NCBI RefSeq assembly: GCF_000023785.1
Contig: NC_012982.1
Location: 1,984,001-2,048,000, forward strand
Direction: 5' to 3'
DNA: 64,000 bases
From: Hirschia baltica ATCC 49814
GTDB lineage: Bacteria > Pseudomonadota > Alphaproteobacteria > Caulobacterales > Hyphomonadaceae
Within the stretch, counting starts at the first letter, position 1; every line of letters begins with the position of its first letter. Below the pieces are notes generated by a model. The model searched no databases, was not told the origin of the DNA, and saw nothing but the letters and a program-made list of their open reading frames with translations. The position numbers and the translations under genes are program-made. This document shows positions 9,085 through 18,474 of this stretch, piece by piece.

Positions 9085-10848
9085 CTACTTTTCTTCTAGA
9101 TAAGGGTCTTTGCCAGCTCCCTCAATAAAGCGCTGAATATGTTCTTCCAGCACAGGCAATGGCACTGAGCCTATCTGCAACACGGCATCATGAAAATAAC
9201 GAAGATCAAACTGCGCACCCAACGCATCTTCAGCTTGAGCACGCAGTTTCAATATAGTCATTTCACCAAGATAATAAGACAATGCTTGGCCAGGCCATGA
9301 GATATAACGATCAACTTCAGTGACAATTTCATGTTCTGCTAATGCTGTATTTGTACGCAGAAAAGCCTGCGCCTCATCACGGCTCCACCCCTGGGCATGA
9401 ACACCAGTATCTACCACCAATCTGGAAGCACGCCACATTTGATAGCTCAGCATCCCAAAAATTTCATAGGGCGTCTCATATATCCCCATTTCTTCACCAA
9501 GCGTCTCAGCATATAATGCCCAACCTTCACCATATGCAGAAATATAGTCCTTACGTCGAAATTCTGGCTGGTCATCTTGTTCATGACTTAAAGGTATTTG
9601 AAACGCATGCCCTGGAGCTGCTTCATGTAAGGTCAGCGCAGGCAATGAATAAAGAGGCCTTGAAGGAAGGTTATATGTGTTTATCCAATATGTACCAGGC
9701 CCACCTCTGCCAGAGGTGTAAAACGGCGCGATGTCTGCCGCAACTGGCCTTATTGCAAATGGCTTACGCGGTATCCGACCAAAATATTCTTCAGCTTTTG
9801 CATCAAACTTTTTTGCCGTCCATGCACCACGCATAAGCAATTCTCGTTCAGTCTTCGCGTAAAACTGAGGATCTGTTCGCAAAAAATGTAAGAAATCTTC
9901 AAAGCTGCCCTTAAATCCCGTTTCAGCAATAACCTCATCCATTCGAGACCGTATTTTTGCAACTTCAGACAATCCAATACTGTGTATTTCATCTGGAGTG
10001 AGGTCCAAAGTCGTGTATTTGCGAATTTGAGCCTGATAGTAATTGGCTCCATCAGGTAAGTCTGTCGCGGCTATAGAAACAACCGTTTGCGGAAGATACT
10101 CCTCGATATAAAACTGCGCCAACTTTTCATAAGCTGGTTTTATTTCATCTCGAATAACTCTGCGCGCATCTGCCTTGAGAATGTCAGCTTTCTCCGGTGG
10201 AACGCCCGCACCTAAATTTTCAAATGGCGCATAAAAGCTAGTGTCTTCTTCATTCGTATCTACAATATTGAGTATGGATTGTTCTCGCCCCTTTAATGTC
10301 ACTCTGGGAGGTGTGAAGCCACGCTCCAAGCCTGCCCTCATATTATCCATCTGTTGATCAAAAAATCTGGGCAAGTCCTCAAGCTTAGCAATAAATTTTA
10401 TTGCATCTTGTTCGGTTTCCAGTTTTTTAGGAAAGCCGTAAGCAATTCCAGACCAAAAAGACGAATCAGAATTTAGCGGTTTTTCAAAGTCACGGAATTT
10501 CAGCTCGTCGAGCTTAACAGCAATTTGCCTAGCATAGATTTGGAAATTTATCTGATCTTCTATCGACAATAATGACCGATCAATTTTTTGCAGTTTTACC
10601 TGCACACCTTCAAGATATTTTCTCGTCGCGTCCATTCGCACTGAAGAAACGTCATCAAATCTTTGCGAACTATCTATATCAGCTGACTCAAGATAACTCT
10701 TGCCTCTTAAGTCCCACTCTTCCTGATATATACCTTCAAACTGAGCGATCGCAGAATTATCGGTAGGAACGGCTACACAACCCGACAAAATGACGAGACA
10801 CACGCCGCTCACAGCGCTCAATATTTTTGAAGTTCCATAATTGCGCAT
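9085..10848 (-). CDS. DUF885 family lipoprotein (putative metallopeptidase)
   Basis: A 587-residue exported protein. The N-terminus has a hydrophobic segment ending in the lipobox LSGC, with the lipidated Cys at about residue 24, so it should be anchored in the periplasmic or outer membrane face. The rest matches the DUF885 family, whose members carry a zinc-peptidase-like HExxxxH motif, here His408-Glu409-Ala-Ala-Pro-Gly-His414, with a downstream SAYGEGWALYAE helix that supplies another glutamate. Family members are inferred carboxypeptidase-like enzymes, and the substrate is unknown. It has no obvious operon partner, and tRNA-Arg follows upstream. Confidence 0.85.
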   Translation of the reverse strand: MRNYGTSKILSAVSGVCLVILSGCVAVPTDNSAIAQFEGIYQEEWDLRGKSYLESADIDSSQRFDDVSSVRMDATRKYLEGVQVKLQKIDRSLLSIEDQINFQIYARQIAVKLDELKFRDFEKPLNSDSSFWSGIAYGFPKKLETEQDAIKFIAKLEDLPRFFDQQMDNMRAGLERGFTPPRVTLKGREQSILNIVDTNEEDTSFYAPFENLGAGVPPEKADILKADARRVIRDEIKPAYEKLAQFYIEEYLPQTVVSIAATDLPDGANYYQAQIRKYTTLDLTPDEIHSIGLSEVAKIRSRMDEVIAETGFKGSFEDFLHFLRTDPQFYAKTERELLMRGAWTAKKFDAKAEEYFGRIPRKPFAIRPVAADIAPFYTSGRGGPGTYWINTYNLPSRPLYSLPALTLHEAAPGHAFQIPLSHEQDDQPEFRRKDYISAYGEGWALYAETLGEEMGIYETPYEIFGMLSYQMWRASRLVVDTGVHAQGWSRDEAQAFLRTNTALAEHEIVTEVDRYISWPGQALSYYLGEMTILKLRAQAEDALGAQFDLRYFHDAVLQIGSVPLPVLEEHIQRFIEGAGKDPYLEEK

Positions 10849-11018
10849 CTTTATCGCACTCTAGATTGGGACAAGTCCAAACGTGCGCGAGAACAAGATT
10901 ACAATCAAGACTGGTATAAAACTGAAATTGCTAGAATGCTCTTCTGATTGAATGTCAGAAGGAACTAAAATTTTGGATTCAAACTCCAAAATTGTCTTTA
11001 TATTTCAAAGAGAAAGAA

Positions 11019-11095
11019 TGGTGGTCCCTGCAGGATTCGAACCTGCGACCATCCGCTTAGAAGGCGGGCGCTCTATCCAGCTGAGCTAAGGAACC
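11019..11095 (-). tRNA. tRNA-Arg (TCT anticodon)
   Basis: A 77-nt cloverleaf on the minus strand with the CCA tail encoded. The acceptor arms GGTTCCT and AGGGACC pair with one G-U, the D-arm is GCTC...GAGC, the anticodon loop CTTCTAA gives anticodon TCT (position 33 is T), and the T-arm contains GGTTCGAATCC. The outermost anticodon-stem pair is a C-A mismatch. Confidence 0.95.
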
Positions 11096-11198
11096 ATTAT
11101 TCAAGACGTCTCATACCAAAACAGATTATAAAATGCACCTGTCAAATGGCAATTAAAACCAGATTAATTCAAACAAACTTTTCGTCTCAACCAGCCCA

Positions 11199-11504
11199 CT
11201 AGTGTGTCCAAGGGTTTTTACGGTCTGCCGAAAAGTTTTCTGCGTAAGTTTTAATGATTCGTTTTGGCGCTCTGGGTGTCACGACAGTGAACTCAAGGCC
11301 TTCACGTTTCGCATAAGAGATCGCTTCTTCAGAACTATCAAACTTCATCCGCAACTGAGTTTCAGTGCTGTCTGTGCTCGTCCATCCCATTAGCGGATCA
11401 ATGCTACGTGATGCTGCTACATCCATTTCCAATACCCAAGTATCAGATTTTGCTTTACCAGACTGCATGGCATTTTTAGATGGCTTGTATATTTTGGCCA
11501 GCAT
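11199..11504 (-). CDS. NDUFS4-like NADH dehydrogenase accessory subunit (ETC complex I region)
   Basis: A 101-residue cytoplasmic/peripheral-membrane protein of the 'ETC complex I subunit conserved region' family, the bacterial counterpart of the 18-kDa mitochondrial complex I subunit NDUFS4. The typical start MLAKIYKPSKNAMQSGKAK, the central WVLEMDV and GWTSTDSTETQLRMKF, and the C-terminal YAENFSADRKNPWTH ending are all present. These accessory subunits are known in alphaproteobacteria and mitochondria. The frame opens at GTG 11525, but ATG 11504 matches family N-termini. It stands alone between tRNA-Arg and the CbiX-like gene, away from any nuo operon. Confidence 0.85.
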   Translation of the reverse strand: MLAKIYKPSKNAMQSGKAKSDTWVLEMDVAASRSIDPLMGWTSTDSTETQLRMKFDSSEEAISYAKREGLEFTVVTPRAPKRIIKTYAENFSADRKNPWTH

Positions 11505-11593
11505 GGACTTACGCACGCTCCTCACTGAATTGAAACTATTCCTAGTGAATGCCCGTAAACGGGTTAAAATTCAATATCCTTATCGAGAATTAC

Positions 11594-12289
11594 CTACTCA
11601 TCATCGATAGCACACTGAATTTTACTTACGACTAACGGACATAACTCTGCCATTGAACCGATAGTAGAGGCGCGAATGGGCGTTTCTTTGGCCTTATGCA
11701 ATACAGCTTGCCAATCTTCATCTCCATGCAACCCCTCGCCCATAAATAAGCCCACCACATTTATTGCTTCAGAAAAAGTTTGAATCGATTCTTCAGCAAA
11801 TGGTTCCTCTTCAAGATAAGCGCATTCAACCGATCGGCCATATTTTTGTTTCAACCGGTCAGCCAAGCGCTCATTGGCAAGACGTGAAGCAGAAGATTTT
11901 TTTGATCCGTGCGCGACTAAAAGAATCGGCCCTAAAGGAAAACTAATATTGATTGCTTGGGCCAACTCCGGCCAATCGCAAAGAGGGGGCATCACATTAA
12001 TCGACTTATAGGAATGATTCGCGACAGGCTCATTAACCGCATTTGTGATTTTAGTGAAAAAGTAACCGTCAGAAAAAATCATCGGAATAATAATGAAGCG
12101 GCTCCCCGAAGCTGCATCTAGTTTGCGCTCCAAATCACCTTCTTCAGATAACAATGCTATATCACAAGAATGAGGATTGAGTTGCTGTGTGACTTTAGCC
12201 GCCAACTCTTTCAAATTTGAGTTGCGTTGCGCACCACGCCTATCGCCATGTGCACAAAAAAGAATATCGGTTTTTGAAAAATCTCTCAT
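11594..12289 (-). CDS. two-domain CbiX/SirB-like protein
   Basis: A 231-residue cytoplasmic protein related to the class II tetrapyrrole metal chelatases (CbiX/SirB). It looks like two tandem halves: residues 9-30 contain FCAHGDRRGAQRNSN and the second half begins ILLVAHGSKKSSASRLANERL, each with the His-Gly after a hydrophobic strand where the catalytic His of chelatases lies. A GLFMGEGLHGDED segment near the C-terminus echoes the second active-site region. No sirohaem or cobalamin genes lie nearby, and the sequence is divergent, so chelatase activity is an inference. Confidence 0.65.
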   Translation of the reverse strand: MRDFSKTDILFCAHGDRRGAQRNSNLKELAAKVTQQLNPHSCDIALLSEEGDLERKLDAASGSRFIIIPMIFSDGYFFTKITNAVNEPVANHSYKSINVMPPLCDWPELAQAINISFPLGPILLVAHGSKKSSASRLANERLADRLKQKYGRSVECAYLEEEPFAEESIQTFSEAINVVGLFMGEGLHGDEDWQAVLHKAKETPIRASTIGSMAELCPLVVSKIQCAIDDE

Positions 12290-12342
12290 CTTCTCTGTAT
12301 ATCAGCCATTGGATATTTTGTGAGGATGATTTTAATTTAAAA

Positions 12343-12419
<77 letters not shown>

Positions 12420-12613
12420 ACTATTTTAAATAATCTGCCTAAGCAGTTTAATCTGAACATTTTAGCTAATTCGAAAATCAACTGCGTTGCTCAGAGGACG
12501 CTTTGTATCTAAATTTTCGCAGAACAAAAGACCCTAATTCAAGTTTTTTTGCTTAAAAGCGAAAAAACTTTGTCTAAGCTCATCATTAAACGATATTTCT
12601 GTCGATAAACGCC

Positions 12614-13108
12614 CTATTCGGCCGCTTCCACATTGTTGAATATAGCGTGATGCACCACATCGCCCGGTGAAATATCCAAAGTGCCTGTTGCACCACCAGC
12701 CAACTCCAACACACCTTTTACAGCCATTCCTGGAGAAATACGGCGCTCAGAGTGAGGACGTGCATTACGTGCGATAGCAACCACGACACCATTATCATCC
12801 AGAAAAAGCATATCTAATGGGATGAGGGTGTTTTTCATCCACATATTTGGTTCACGCGGCTCGCCAAAATCAAACAACATGCCTGCGTCTTCGGCTAAAT
12901 TTTCACGAAACATGAGGCCTTGAGATGTTTCTTCCGGACTGTCTGCAATTTCAATATTGATTAGGTGTTCAGCTTCACCTGTATCAACAACCAATGTTCC
13001 AGTTTCAAATTTAACACCACTATCTTGAGCACTCACATGTGGAATCGCCATACACACAACAGAGAAAACAGCGATTGCAGAAAACAGATTCTTCAATTTA
13101 GGCCTCAC
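12614..13108 (-). CDS. DUF192 family secreted protein
   Basis: A 164-residue exported protein. A Sec signal peptide (basic MRPKLKNLF, hydrophobic core to about residue 24, cleavage after HVSA) precedes a DUF192 domain recognised by SPEETSQGLMFRENL, the MWMKNTLIPLDMLFLD block and the GVLELAGGATGTLDISPGD ending. DUF192 proteins are small beta-rich periplasmic proteins of unknown biochemical role. The double cold-shock gene lies upstream on the same strand, 123 nt away, with no obvious terminator between. An AT-only hairpin at 12541-12570 downstream may be a weak terminator. Confidence 0.88.
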   Translation of the reverse strand: MRPKLKNLFSAIAVFSVVCMAIPHVSAQDSGVKFETGTLVVDTGEAEHLINIEIADSPEETSQGLMFRENLAEDAGMLFDFGEPREPNMWMKNTLIPLDMLFLDDNGVVVAIARNARPHSERRISPGMAVKGVLELAGGATGTLDISPGDVVHHAIFNNVEAAE

Positions 13109-13231
13109 AAAGCAATTTACTAGACAACCAGAACAGTTTGGCTTCCTTTGCTACCAATTACCGAAAAAACCTTAGACGACAAGCCCAAGCCTGCTTAAAC
13201 AGCAAATAGTGATTTAAAAACAAATCGAAAA

Positions 13232-13732
13232 CTACGGCTCGAGACTAGCATCAACGACGTAACTACCTTTAGGGCCTTTACCAATCGTCACCCAAACTTT
13301 TTGACCAGGTTCTGCTTCTTCAAGCCCTGCTTTGCGCAGAGTCACCATGTGAAGAAATATATCTTCTACTTCGCCGACGCGATGAACAAAACCATACCCT
13401 TTTGTACGGTTGAACCATTTGATAAGAACAGCTTCACGTTCTGCATTGACCGGTGCGACGACAACTTCGCCGCCCTCTAATGATTTAACTTCTGTTACTT
13501 GATATCCGCGTTCACGTTTCACAACATCGCAGGAAATCAGCATGCCTTCAACAACTTGTTCGACACCAAATTCACGCAAAATCGAAATGTGTAGCAAAGC
13601 TTCCTGACCATCTAATCCATCATCAGGAATAATGAACCCAAAGCCTTTGACAGAATCAAACCACTTTACGCGCCCTGAAATTGAGACTTTCGGTACTTCA
13701 TTATTGGTAGCTTCGTTTGACCCCTGCTCCAT
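13232..13732 (-). CDS. double cold-shock-domain protein
   Basis: A 166-residue RNA/ssDNA-binding protein with two cold-shock domains in tandem. The first spans about residues 17-85 with RNP1 KGFGFI and an RNP2-like LLHISIL. The second spans about 98-164 with [12 protein letters not shown] and IFLHMVTL. This two-domain architecture is characteristic of alphaproteobacteria, where such proteins act as stationary-phase or cold-responsive chaperones, in contrast to the 70-residue single-domain CspA. The first ~15 residues are polar and probably disordered. The gene has a 300-nt upstream region containing a stem-loop (13773-13800) that could lie in the 5' leader. Confidence 0.9.
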   Translation of the reverse strand: MEQGSNEATNNEVPKVSISGRVKWFDSVKGFGFIIPDDGLDGQEALLHISILREFGVEQVVEGMLISCDVVKRERGYQVTEVKSLEGGEVVVAPVNAEREAVLIKWFNRTKGYGFVHRVGEVEDIFLHMVTLRKAGLEEAEPGQKVWVTIGKGPKGSYVVDASLEP

Positions 13733-14034
13733 ATTTTCTCTTACTTAAGTCCCTGCCGCCTTTAAACCAATTCCTATCCCTATACTAACGCAAGGATAGG
13801 CCCCTACAAGACCGACAGCCCATCAGTCTGATCTTAATCAAATAAGTTGTTTTTTTAATATGTCAAAGGCTAAACATTTCCGTGTTTAACCCTACCAAGC
13901 AATTCACCAGTCTGAAAAAGCCGAGAAAACATATTTTTTCAACAATAGTCATGCACACAAAGTCGCACGACGCACAAAAAATCAGCTTTATGAATGAGAA
14001 AAATCCCAGATCGGGAATTAAGTTTTCAAACACC
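13733..14034. other. upstream region of the double cold-shock gene
   Basis: About 300 nt between the cold-shock gene and tRNA-Glu. It contains an inverted repeat CCTATCC/GGATAGG at 13773-13800 (14-nt loop), 41-68 nt before the start codon. No open frame with a ribosome-binding site is convincing. A 62-codon plus-strand frame at 13882 runs into the tRNA and is rejected. Confidence 0.5.
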
Positions 14035-14109
14035 TGGCAGTCCCTAGGGGAATCGAACCCCTCTTTCTAGGTTGAAAACCTAGCGTCCTAACCGATAGAC
14101 GAAGGGACC
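14035..14109 (-). tRNA. tRNA-Glu (TTC anticodon)
   Basis: A 75-nt minus-strand cloverleaf with encoded CCA. The acceptor GGTCCCT pairs with AGGGACT (first pair G-U), the anticodon arm CTAGG TTTTCAA CCTAG gives anticodon TTC, and the T-arm contains GGTTCGATTCC. The cognate synthetase gene gltX is in the same window at 47766-49106. Confidence 0.95.
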
Positions 14110-14169
14110 GCATCGGTGTGAGAGCGCTGTATACAAATGTGCCTTTTTAGATGCAAGTTCTTTTTTCAA

Positions 14170-15999
14170 TTATTTAGAAAAAAAACCATCTGACACCTCA
14201 AACTGAACTTTTCCGGCTCCTCTCCACTCATCAGGCTTCAACTTACCGGCCAAATGCATCATTTGCCCCGAAAGAATCGCTTGGCCAAGATCAGCATCTG
14301 CAGCTCGAAACGCTATTGCTCTAAGTTTTCCACCGTCTTCTCCTAATATTTCAAAGCTTAAGTGGTCCACTCCAACACGTCGCACATTGTGTGACCGCAC
14401 ATTCGCCATAGCAAATATCGGCTCTGGAGAACCTGCACCATATGGTCCAGCCCCATCCACTGAGAGCAATAATTCTCCATCCGCTGACGCAGGAGACAAT
14501 AATCCATCAAGCTCCAGAACACGCGCCTGCTCTAATTCCTTTTTAGCTTCAGCTGTGCTCTCTTCCATATAATCTCGAAAAGCTTCCAGTTGGGAAGGTT
14601 CAAGTGACAATCCCGCCGCCATAGCATGACCACCTCCTGAAAGAATGATTCCCTCTTTAGACGCCTTAGCAATCAAATTCCCTAAATTTACACCAGCCAC
14701 AGAACGACCAGACCCTTTTGCAACAGGGCCAAGCTCTTCTCCCCACCCAATAACGATTGTTGGCCTATGAAATTTTTCTTTTAAACGTCCCGCCACAATT
14801 CCGATAACGCCTGGGTGCCATCCCTCGCCGCCCACAACTATGGCACCTGCATCAGGTTTTTCGACTAGACGTGATTCGGCGATTCGTGTTGCTTCATCTA
14901 AAATCTCAGCTTCAATTTCTTTTCTAGCTTCGTTTAGAGCCTGAAGTCGTTCAGCTAATGCAAGCGCTTCTTTTCTGTCTTCAGTCGCAAGCAATTTGGC
15001 CGCAATCCAAGGATCACCGATTCGCCCGCCTGCATTTAGCCTAGGACCAAGTAGAAAAGTCGCGTGATAAACGGATTTAGGGGCCTCAACGCCCGATACT
15101 TGAGACAAAGCTGCCAATCCAACATTGTCCATGCGTTGCAAAACCTTCAAGCCCGCATTTACAAATGCTCTGTTAACGCCCTTAAGCGGTGCCATGTCAC
15201 ACAATGTACCTAATGCGCAAAGGTCCAGCCACTTCATTGGATCAGGCAAACCACCAGCTGGAGCCACTGACTTTTGCCTCGCCAACCTATTCAATCCCGC
15301 TGTAAGGACGAACACAACTCCCGCCGCCGCCATATGCCCGCAACCTGACTTACAATCAGGTCGGTTGGGATTAACAACAGCTGCCGCAGGGGGAGGCTCA
15401 CTTTGCATCAAATGGTGATCAAGCACCACAACATCCAAACCCAGACTATGCGCTGCCTCTAGTGCTTCTACAGCAGCAGCTCCACAATCCACAGTCATAA
15501 CAAGCTCTGCGCCTTGTTCCTTTAGCGATTCAAACGCTTCCACAGAAGGGCCATAGCCCTCCGTTAGGCGGTCTGGAACATATAAAATCAGCTCTCGGTC
15601 CCAAGCTTTGAAATACTTCGTCAAAATTGCCGCCGACGTACCACCATCAACATCATAATCTGCAAGCACCGCACATTTTCGGCCACTCACCAATGCCTCT
15701 AATATCACTTCGCAAGCAGCGTCCATGTCAGCAAAGCTAGAAGGATCAGGAAAAAGGGCCTTCAGAGTTGGAGAAAAATAAGTATCAGCCTCATCCAAAG
15801 TCACCCCTCGACCAGCCAGTAGCTTCCCAATCAGGTCTGGCTTAGAGAGTCTGCGCGAAATTTCAGTGGCTTTTTCATCATCAACAGGCCGAACTCTCCA
15901 TCGTCGCCCTGTCAAAGAATGCTCAACACCCAAAAAAGCTGGCCCAGTATCTTCGACATCAAGGTCTTGCGACGGATCAAGGAATGGGGAACGAGACAT
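14170..15999 (-). CDS. recJ: single-stranded-DNA-specific exonuclease RecJ
   Basis: A 5'-3' ssDNA exonuclease for recombination and mismatch repair, 609 aa. The DHH phosphoesterase core is clear: VLADYDVDGGTSAAIL (metal-binding Asp residues) near residue 113, VMTVDCGAAAVEAL, VVLDHHLM carrying the DHH signature, and NPNRPDC. The DHHA1 region ends with LSGGGHAMAAGLSL near residue 455, followed by an OB-fold. It precedes (in transcription, follows) glpX and hom on the same strand, a neighbourhood conserved in alphaproteobacteria. A strong hairpin separates it from glpX. Confidence 0.95.
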   Translation of the reverse strand: MSRSPFLDPSQDLDVEDTGPAFLGVEHSLTGRRWRVRPVDDEKATEISRRLSKPDLIGKLLAGRGVTLDEADTYFSPTLKALFPDPSSFADMDAACEVILEALVSGRKCAVLADYDVDGGTSAAILTKYFKAWDRELILYVPDRLTEGYGPSVEAFESLKEQGAELVMTVDCGAAAVEALEAAHSLGLDVVVLDHHLMQSEPPPAAAVVNPNRPDCKSGCGHMAAAGVVFVLTAGLNRLARQKSVAPAGGLPDPMKWLDLCALGTLCDMAPLKGVNRAFVNAGLKVLQRMDNVGLAALSQVSGVEAPKSVYHATFLLGPRLNAGGRIGDPWIAAKLLATEDRKEALALAERLQALNEARKEIEAEILDEATRIAESRLVEKPDAGAIVVGGEGWHPGVIGIVAGRLKEKFHRPTIVIGWGEELGPVAKGSGRSVAGVNLGNLIAKASKEGIILSGGGHAMAAGLSLEPSQLEAFRDYMEESTAEAKKELEQARVLELDGLLSPASADGELLLSVDGAGPYGAGSPEPIFAMANVRSHNVRRVGVDHLSFEILGEDGGKLRAIAFRAADADLGQAILSGQMMHLAGKLKPDEWRGAGKVQFEVSDGFFSK

Positions 16000-16101
16000 C
16001 TAAACAACCAATCTGTAAAACGCATCTAAGCTTTTAAAAGCAAAATGCTTGATCAAGACCTGTTCTACCCCTTCACACACACTTGTCATCTCATCAGATG
16101 C

Positions 16102-16140
16102 AAAAGAGGCGATTTCCCTATGAGAAACCGCCTCTTTTTA
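16102..16140 (-). terminator. intrinsic terminator after glpX
   Basis: AAAAGAGGCGATTTC and GAGAAACCGCCTCTTTT form a long stem with a short loop, flanked by A-runs and T-runs on both sides, so it could work in both directions. It sits 37 nt past the glpX stop. Confidence 0.75.
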
Positions 16141-16176
16141 ATTCTATTCAAACGAATAATTTTCAACCGGCCACGT

Positions 16177-17130
16177 TTAGCCTGGGTATGTAGACTTCAC
16201 AGTACGCACAACACCATCAAAAGAAGACATCACGACTGAGTCGGTATAAACTTTCCCATTGCGACGTTTCACACCAGAAAGCAGGCCACCATCTGTTACA
16301 CCAGTTGCGGCAAAGACTGCATCTTTTGAACAAAGCTCGTGAAGATCGTATTTTTTGTCAAAATCTGTAATACCGATACGTGACGCACGTCCGCGCTCAT
16401 CATCATTGCGGAATGTAAGACGACCTTGCATCTGCCCACCCACACATTTTAGCGCAGCCGCTGCAAGAACACCTTCAGGCGCCCCACCAGAACCGATATA
16501 CATGTCAATGCCAGTGTCAGGGTTGGTTGTGTTGATAATACCAGCCACATCCCCATCAGAAATCAAAGAGATGCGGATACCCAATGAACGCAGGTCTTCA
16601 ATTATTTTTGCGTGACGCGTCCGGTCCAGAACACATACGTTTAACTGATCAACTGAAACACCTTTAGCAGCGGCAACAGATTTAGCGTTTTCAATTGTTG
16701 ATTTATCTAAATCGATAACACCTTCAGGATAACCGGGACCAACCGCAATTTTATCCATGTAGACGTCTGGCGCGTGCAGCAAACCGCCGCGTGGCGCGAT
16801 AGCAAGAACTGCCAATGCATTCGGCATTGCTTTCGCTGTTAGTGTTGTGCCTTCCAATGGGTCAAGCGCAATATCAATTTCAGCGCCTTTACCCGTTCCA
16901 ACTTCTTCACCAATGTAAAGCATTGGAGCTTCGTCGCGCTCACCTTCACCAATAACAATGCGGCCCTGCATAACAACTTCGTTCAAAGCTGTACGCATCG
17001 CATCCACCGCAGCTTGATCAGCTGCTTTTTCATCGCCGCGACCGACCATTGTCTCTGACGCAACAGCTGCACGTTCTGTTACGCGCACCATCGCATCTGC
17101 ATATGTTGGATTCAAAGCATTAGAAGTCAT
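16177..17130 (-). CDS. glpX: class II fructose-1,6-bisphosphatase
   Basis: A 317-residue metal-dependent, lithium-sensitive FBPase hydrolysing fructose-1,6-bisphosphate to fructose-6-phosphate in gluconeogenesis. The family hallmarks are the IGEGERDEAPMLYIGE block near residue 60, the metal-binding DPLEGTTL around residue 88, and the substrate-binding GSGGAPEGVLAAAALKC near 215. It lies 51 nt after hom on the same strand and before recJ, with a terminator downstream. This would feed hexose phosphates toward the glycogen and glucosylglycerate genes of this window. Confidence 0.95.
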   Translation of the reverse strand: MTSNALNPTYADAMVRVTERAAVASETMVGRGDEKAADQAAVDAMRTALNEVVMQGRIVIGEGERDEAPMLYIGEEVGTGKGAEIDIALDPLEGTTLTAKAMPNALAVLAIAPRGGLLHAPDVYMDKIAVGPGYPEGVIDLDKSTIENAKSVAAAKGVSVDQLNVCVLDRTRHAKIIEDLRSLGIRISLISDGDVAGIINTTNPDTGIDMYIGSGGAPEGVLAAAALKCVGGQMQGRLTFRNDDERGRASRIGITDFDKKYDLHELCSKDAVFAATGVTDGGLLSGVKRRNGKVYTDSVVMSSFDGVVRTVKSTYPG

Positions 17131-17181
17131 TATTGTCCCATTCTTTATTTAGTATCTTAATTACGGCTCTCTATGCGAAAC

Positions 17182-18471
17182 TCATGCCTCAACGCGTAAC
17201 ACACGCGGTTTATCAACACATGTATCCAATTCTTCAACCATGGCAGCTGCAGATTCTGCCGCTTTTCTTGTACATGGATGAGTCATTATAGCTATCGGTG
17301 CACCCAATTGCCCTGCACTTGAATCTTGATGCATCTGATCAATCGAAACATCACAAACTGCTAAAGCTTTAGACAAAGACGCCAATGCACCAGATTTATC
17401 AGATAAACGGGTACGAATAAACCATGTGGTCTCGGGACCATCACCGACAGCACGCACCATTCTCTCATTCAATTTGGCAACAGGTGTACCAAATGGGGGC
17501 GTTGCGGGGCCTTGCAGCACACGCGCAATGTCTCCCATCACAGCTGAAGCAGTTGGACCTTCACCCGCACCCGGACCAGCCATAGTCACGCTTCCCAAAG
17601 GCTCACCTTCTACCATAACGGCATTCGTTGGGCCTGTGATTTGCGCAAGAGGGTGCTCAGCTTTGTACAGAACTGGAGCAACATTACAGCGCACACCTGA
17701 ATCGTTTTTGACAGCCTCAGCGACCAGCCTGATACGATATCCCATTTTTTGCGATAAAAGGATATCAACCCCGTCAATCTGGTCCACACCAGAAACCAAC
17801 ACTTTTGAGAAATCTGGTTTCGCACCAAATGCCAATACCGACAGGATAAGTGCTTTATGAGCTGCATCCATACCAGAGACATCCAGATATGGATCTGATT
17901 CGGCATAACCAAGCTTCTGGGCTTCTGCTAGAACAGGTGAGTATTCCTGCCCGGTCGTCAACATTTCAGATAAAATGTAATTACATGTTCCATTCAAAAT
18001 ACCCGACACGCGCGAGATATTTACGCTGGATAAGCTATCGCGAATAACGCGAACAATAGGAACACCGCCAGCAACAGCTGCATCAAAAAGAAGATGCACA
18101 TTGTTTTCTTCAGCTAACCTAGCCAACTCTTCACCATGCTCTGCAACGACTGCTTTGTTCGCCGTAACAACATGCTTTCCTGCCTTTAGAGCAGCCTCAA
18201 TAGAAAGCCGCGCCGGCCCATCAGATCCACCAATCAATTCAACATAAACATCTATATCATCTGATATTGCCAGTTTCACTGGATCATCTTCCCAGCGGAT
18301 ACCTGAAAGGTCGATACCGCGATCGCGTGTCTTACTTCTCGCTGATACAGCAGAAATTACCATTTCACCCGGCAGACGAAGTGATTCCTGATCATTGACG
18401 AGTTTTACAAGCCCAACACCGACATTACCCAGCCCAGCTATTCCTATGCGAAGTTTATTTTGTTCTGTCAT
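17182..18471 (-). CDS. hom: homoserine dehydrogenase
   Basis: Reduces aspartate-semialdehyde to homoserine with NAD(P)H in threonine and methionine synthesis. The 429-aa protein has an N-terminal Rossmann fold (IGIAGLGNVGVGLVKL, residues 8-23), the catalytic domain with GILNGTCNYIL and the conserved EAQKLGYAESDPYLDVSG, and a C-terminal ACT domain (about 350-425) expected to bind threonine for feedback inhibition. It begins 3 nt after the aminotransferase stop codon, so the two form an operon. GAGAG upstream of the ATG is its ribosome-binding site. Confidence 0.96.
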   Translation of the reverse strand: MTEQNKLRIGIAGLGNVGVGLVKLVNDQESLRLPGEMVISAVSARSKTRDRGIDLSGIRWEDDPVKLAISDDIDVYVELIGGSDGPARLSIEAALKAGKHVVTANKAVVAEHGEELARLAEENNVHLLFDAAVAGGVPIVRVIRDSLSSVNISRVSGILNGTCNYILSEMLTTGQEYSPVLAEAQKLGYAESDPYLDVSGMDAAHKALILSVLAFGAKPDFSKVLVSGVDQIDGVDILLSQKMGYRIRLVAEAVKNDSGVRCNVAPVLYKAEHPLAQITGPTNAVMVEGEPLGSVTMAGPGAGEGPTASAVMGDIARVLQGPATPPFGTPVAKLNERMVRAVGDGPETTWFIRTRLSDKSGALASLSKALAVCDVSIDQMHQDSSAGQLGAPIAIMTHPCTRKAAESAAAMVEELDTCVDKPRVLRVEA

Positions 18472-18474
18472 TTT

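Noticed and set aside
9342-9836. 164-codon plus-strand frame opposite the DUF885 gene
   Set aside because: His/Cys-rich composition typical of an antisense shadow; the minus-strand frame has clear family motifs.
12541-12570. AT-only hairpin as a terminator for the DUF192 gene
   Set aside because: The stem is almost all A-T and no clean T-run follows on the minus strand; support is too weak to list as a feature.
17426-17860. 144-codon plus-strand frame opposite hom
   Set aside because: Antisense shadow of the conserved homoserine dehydrogenase catalytic domain.
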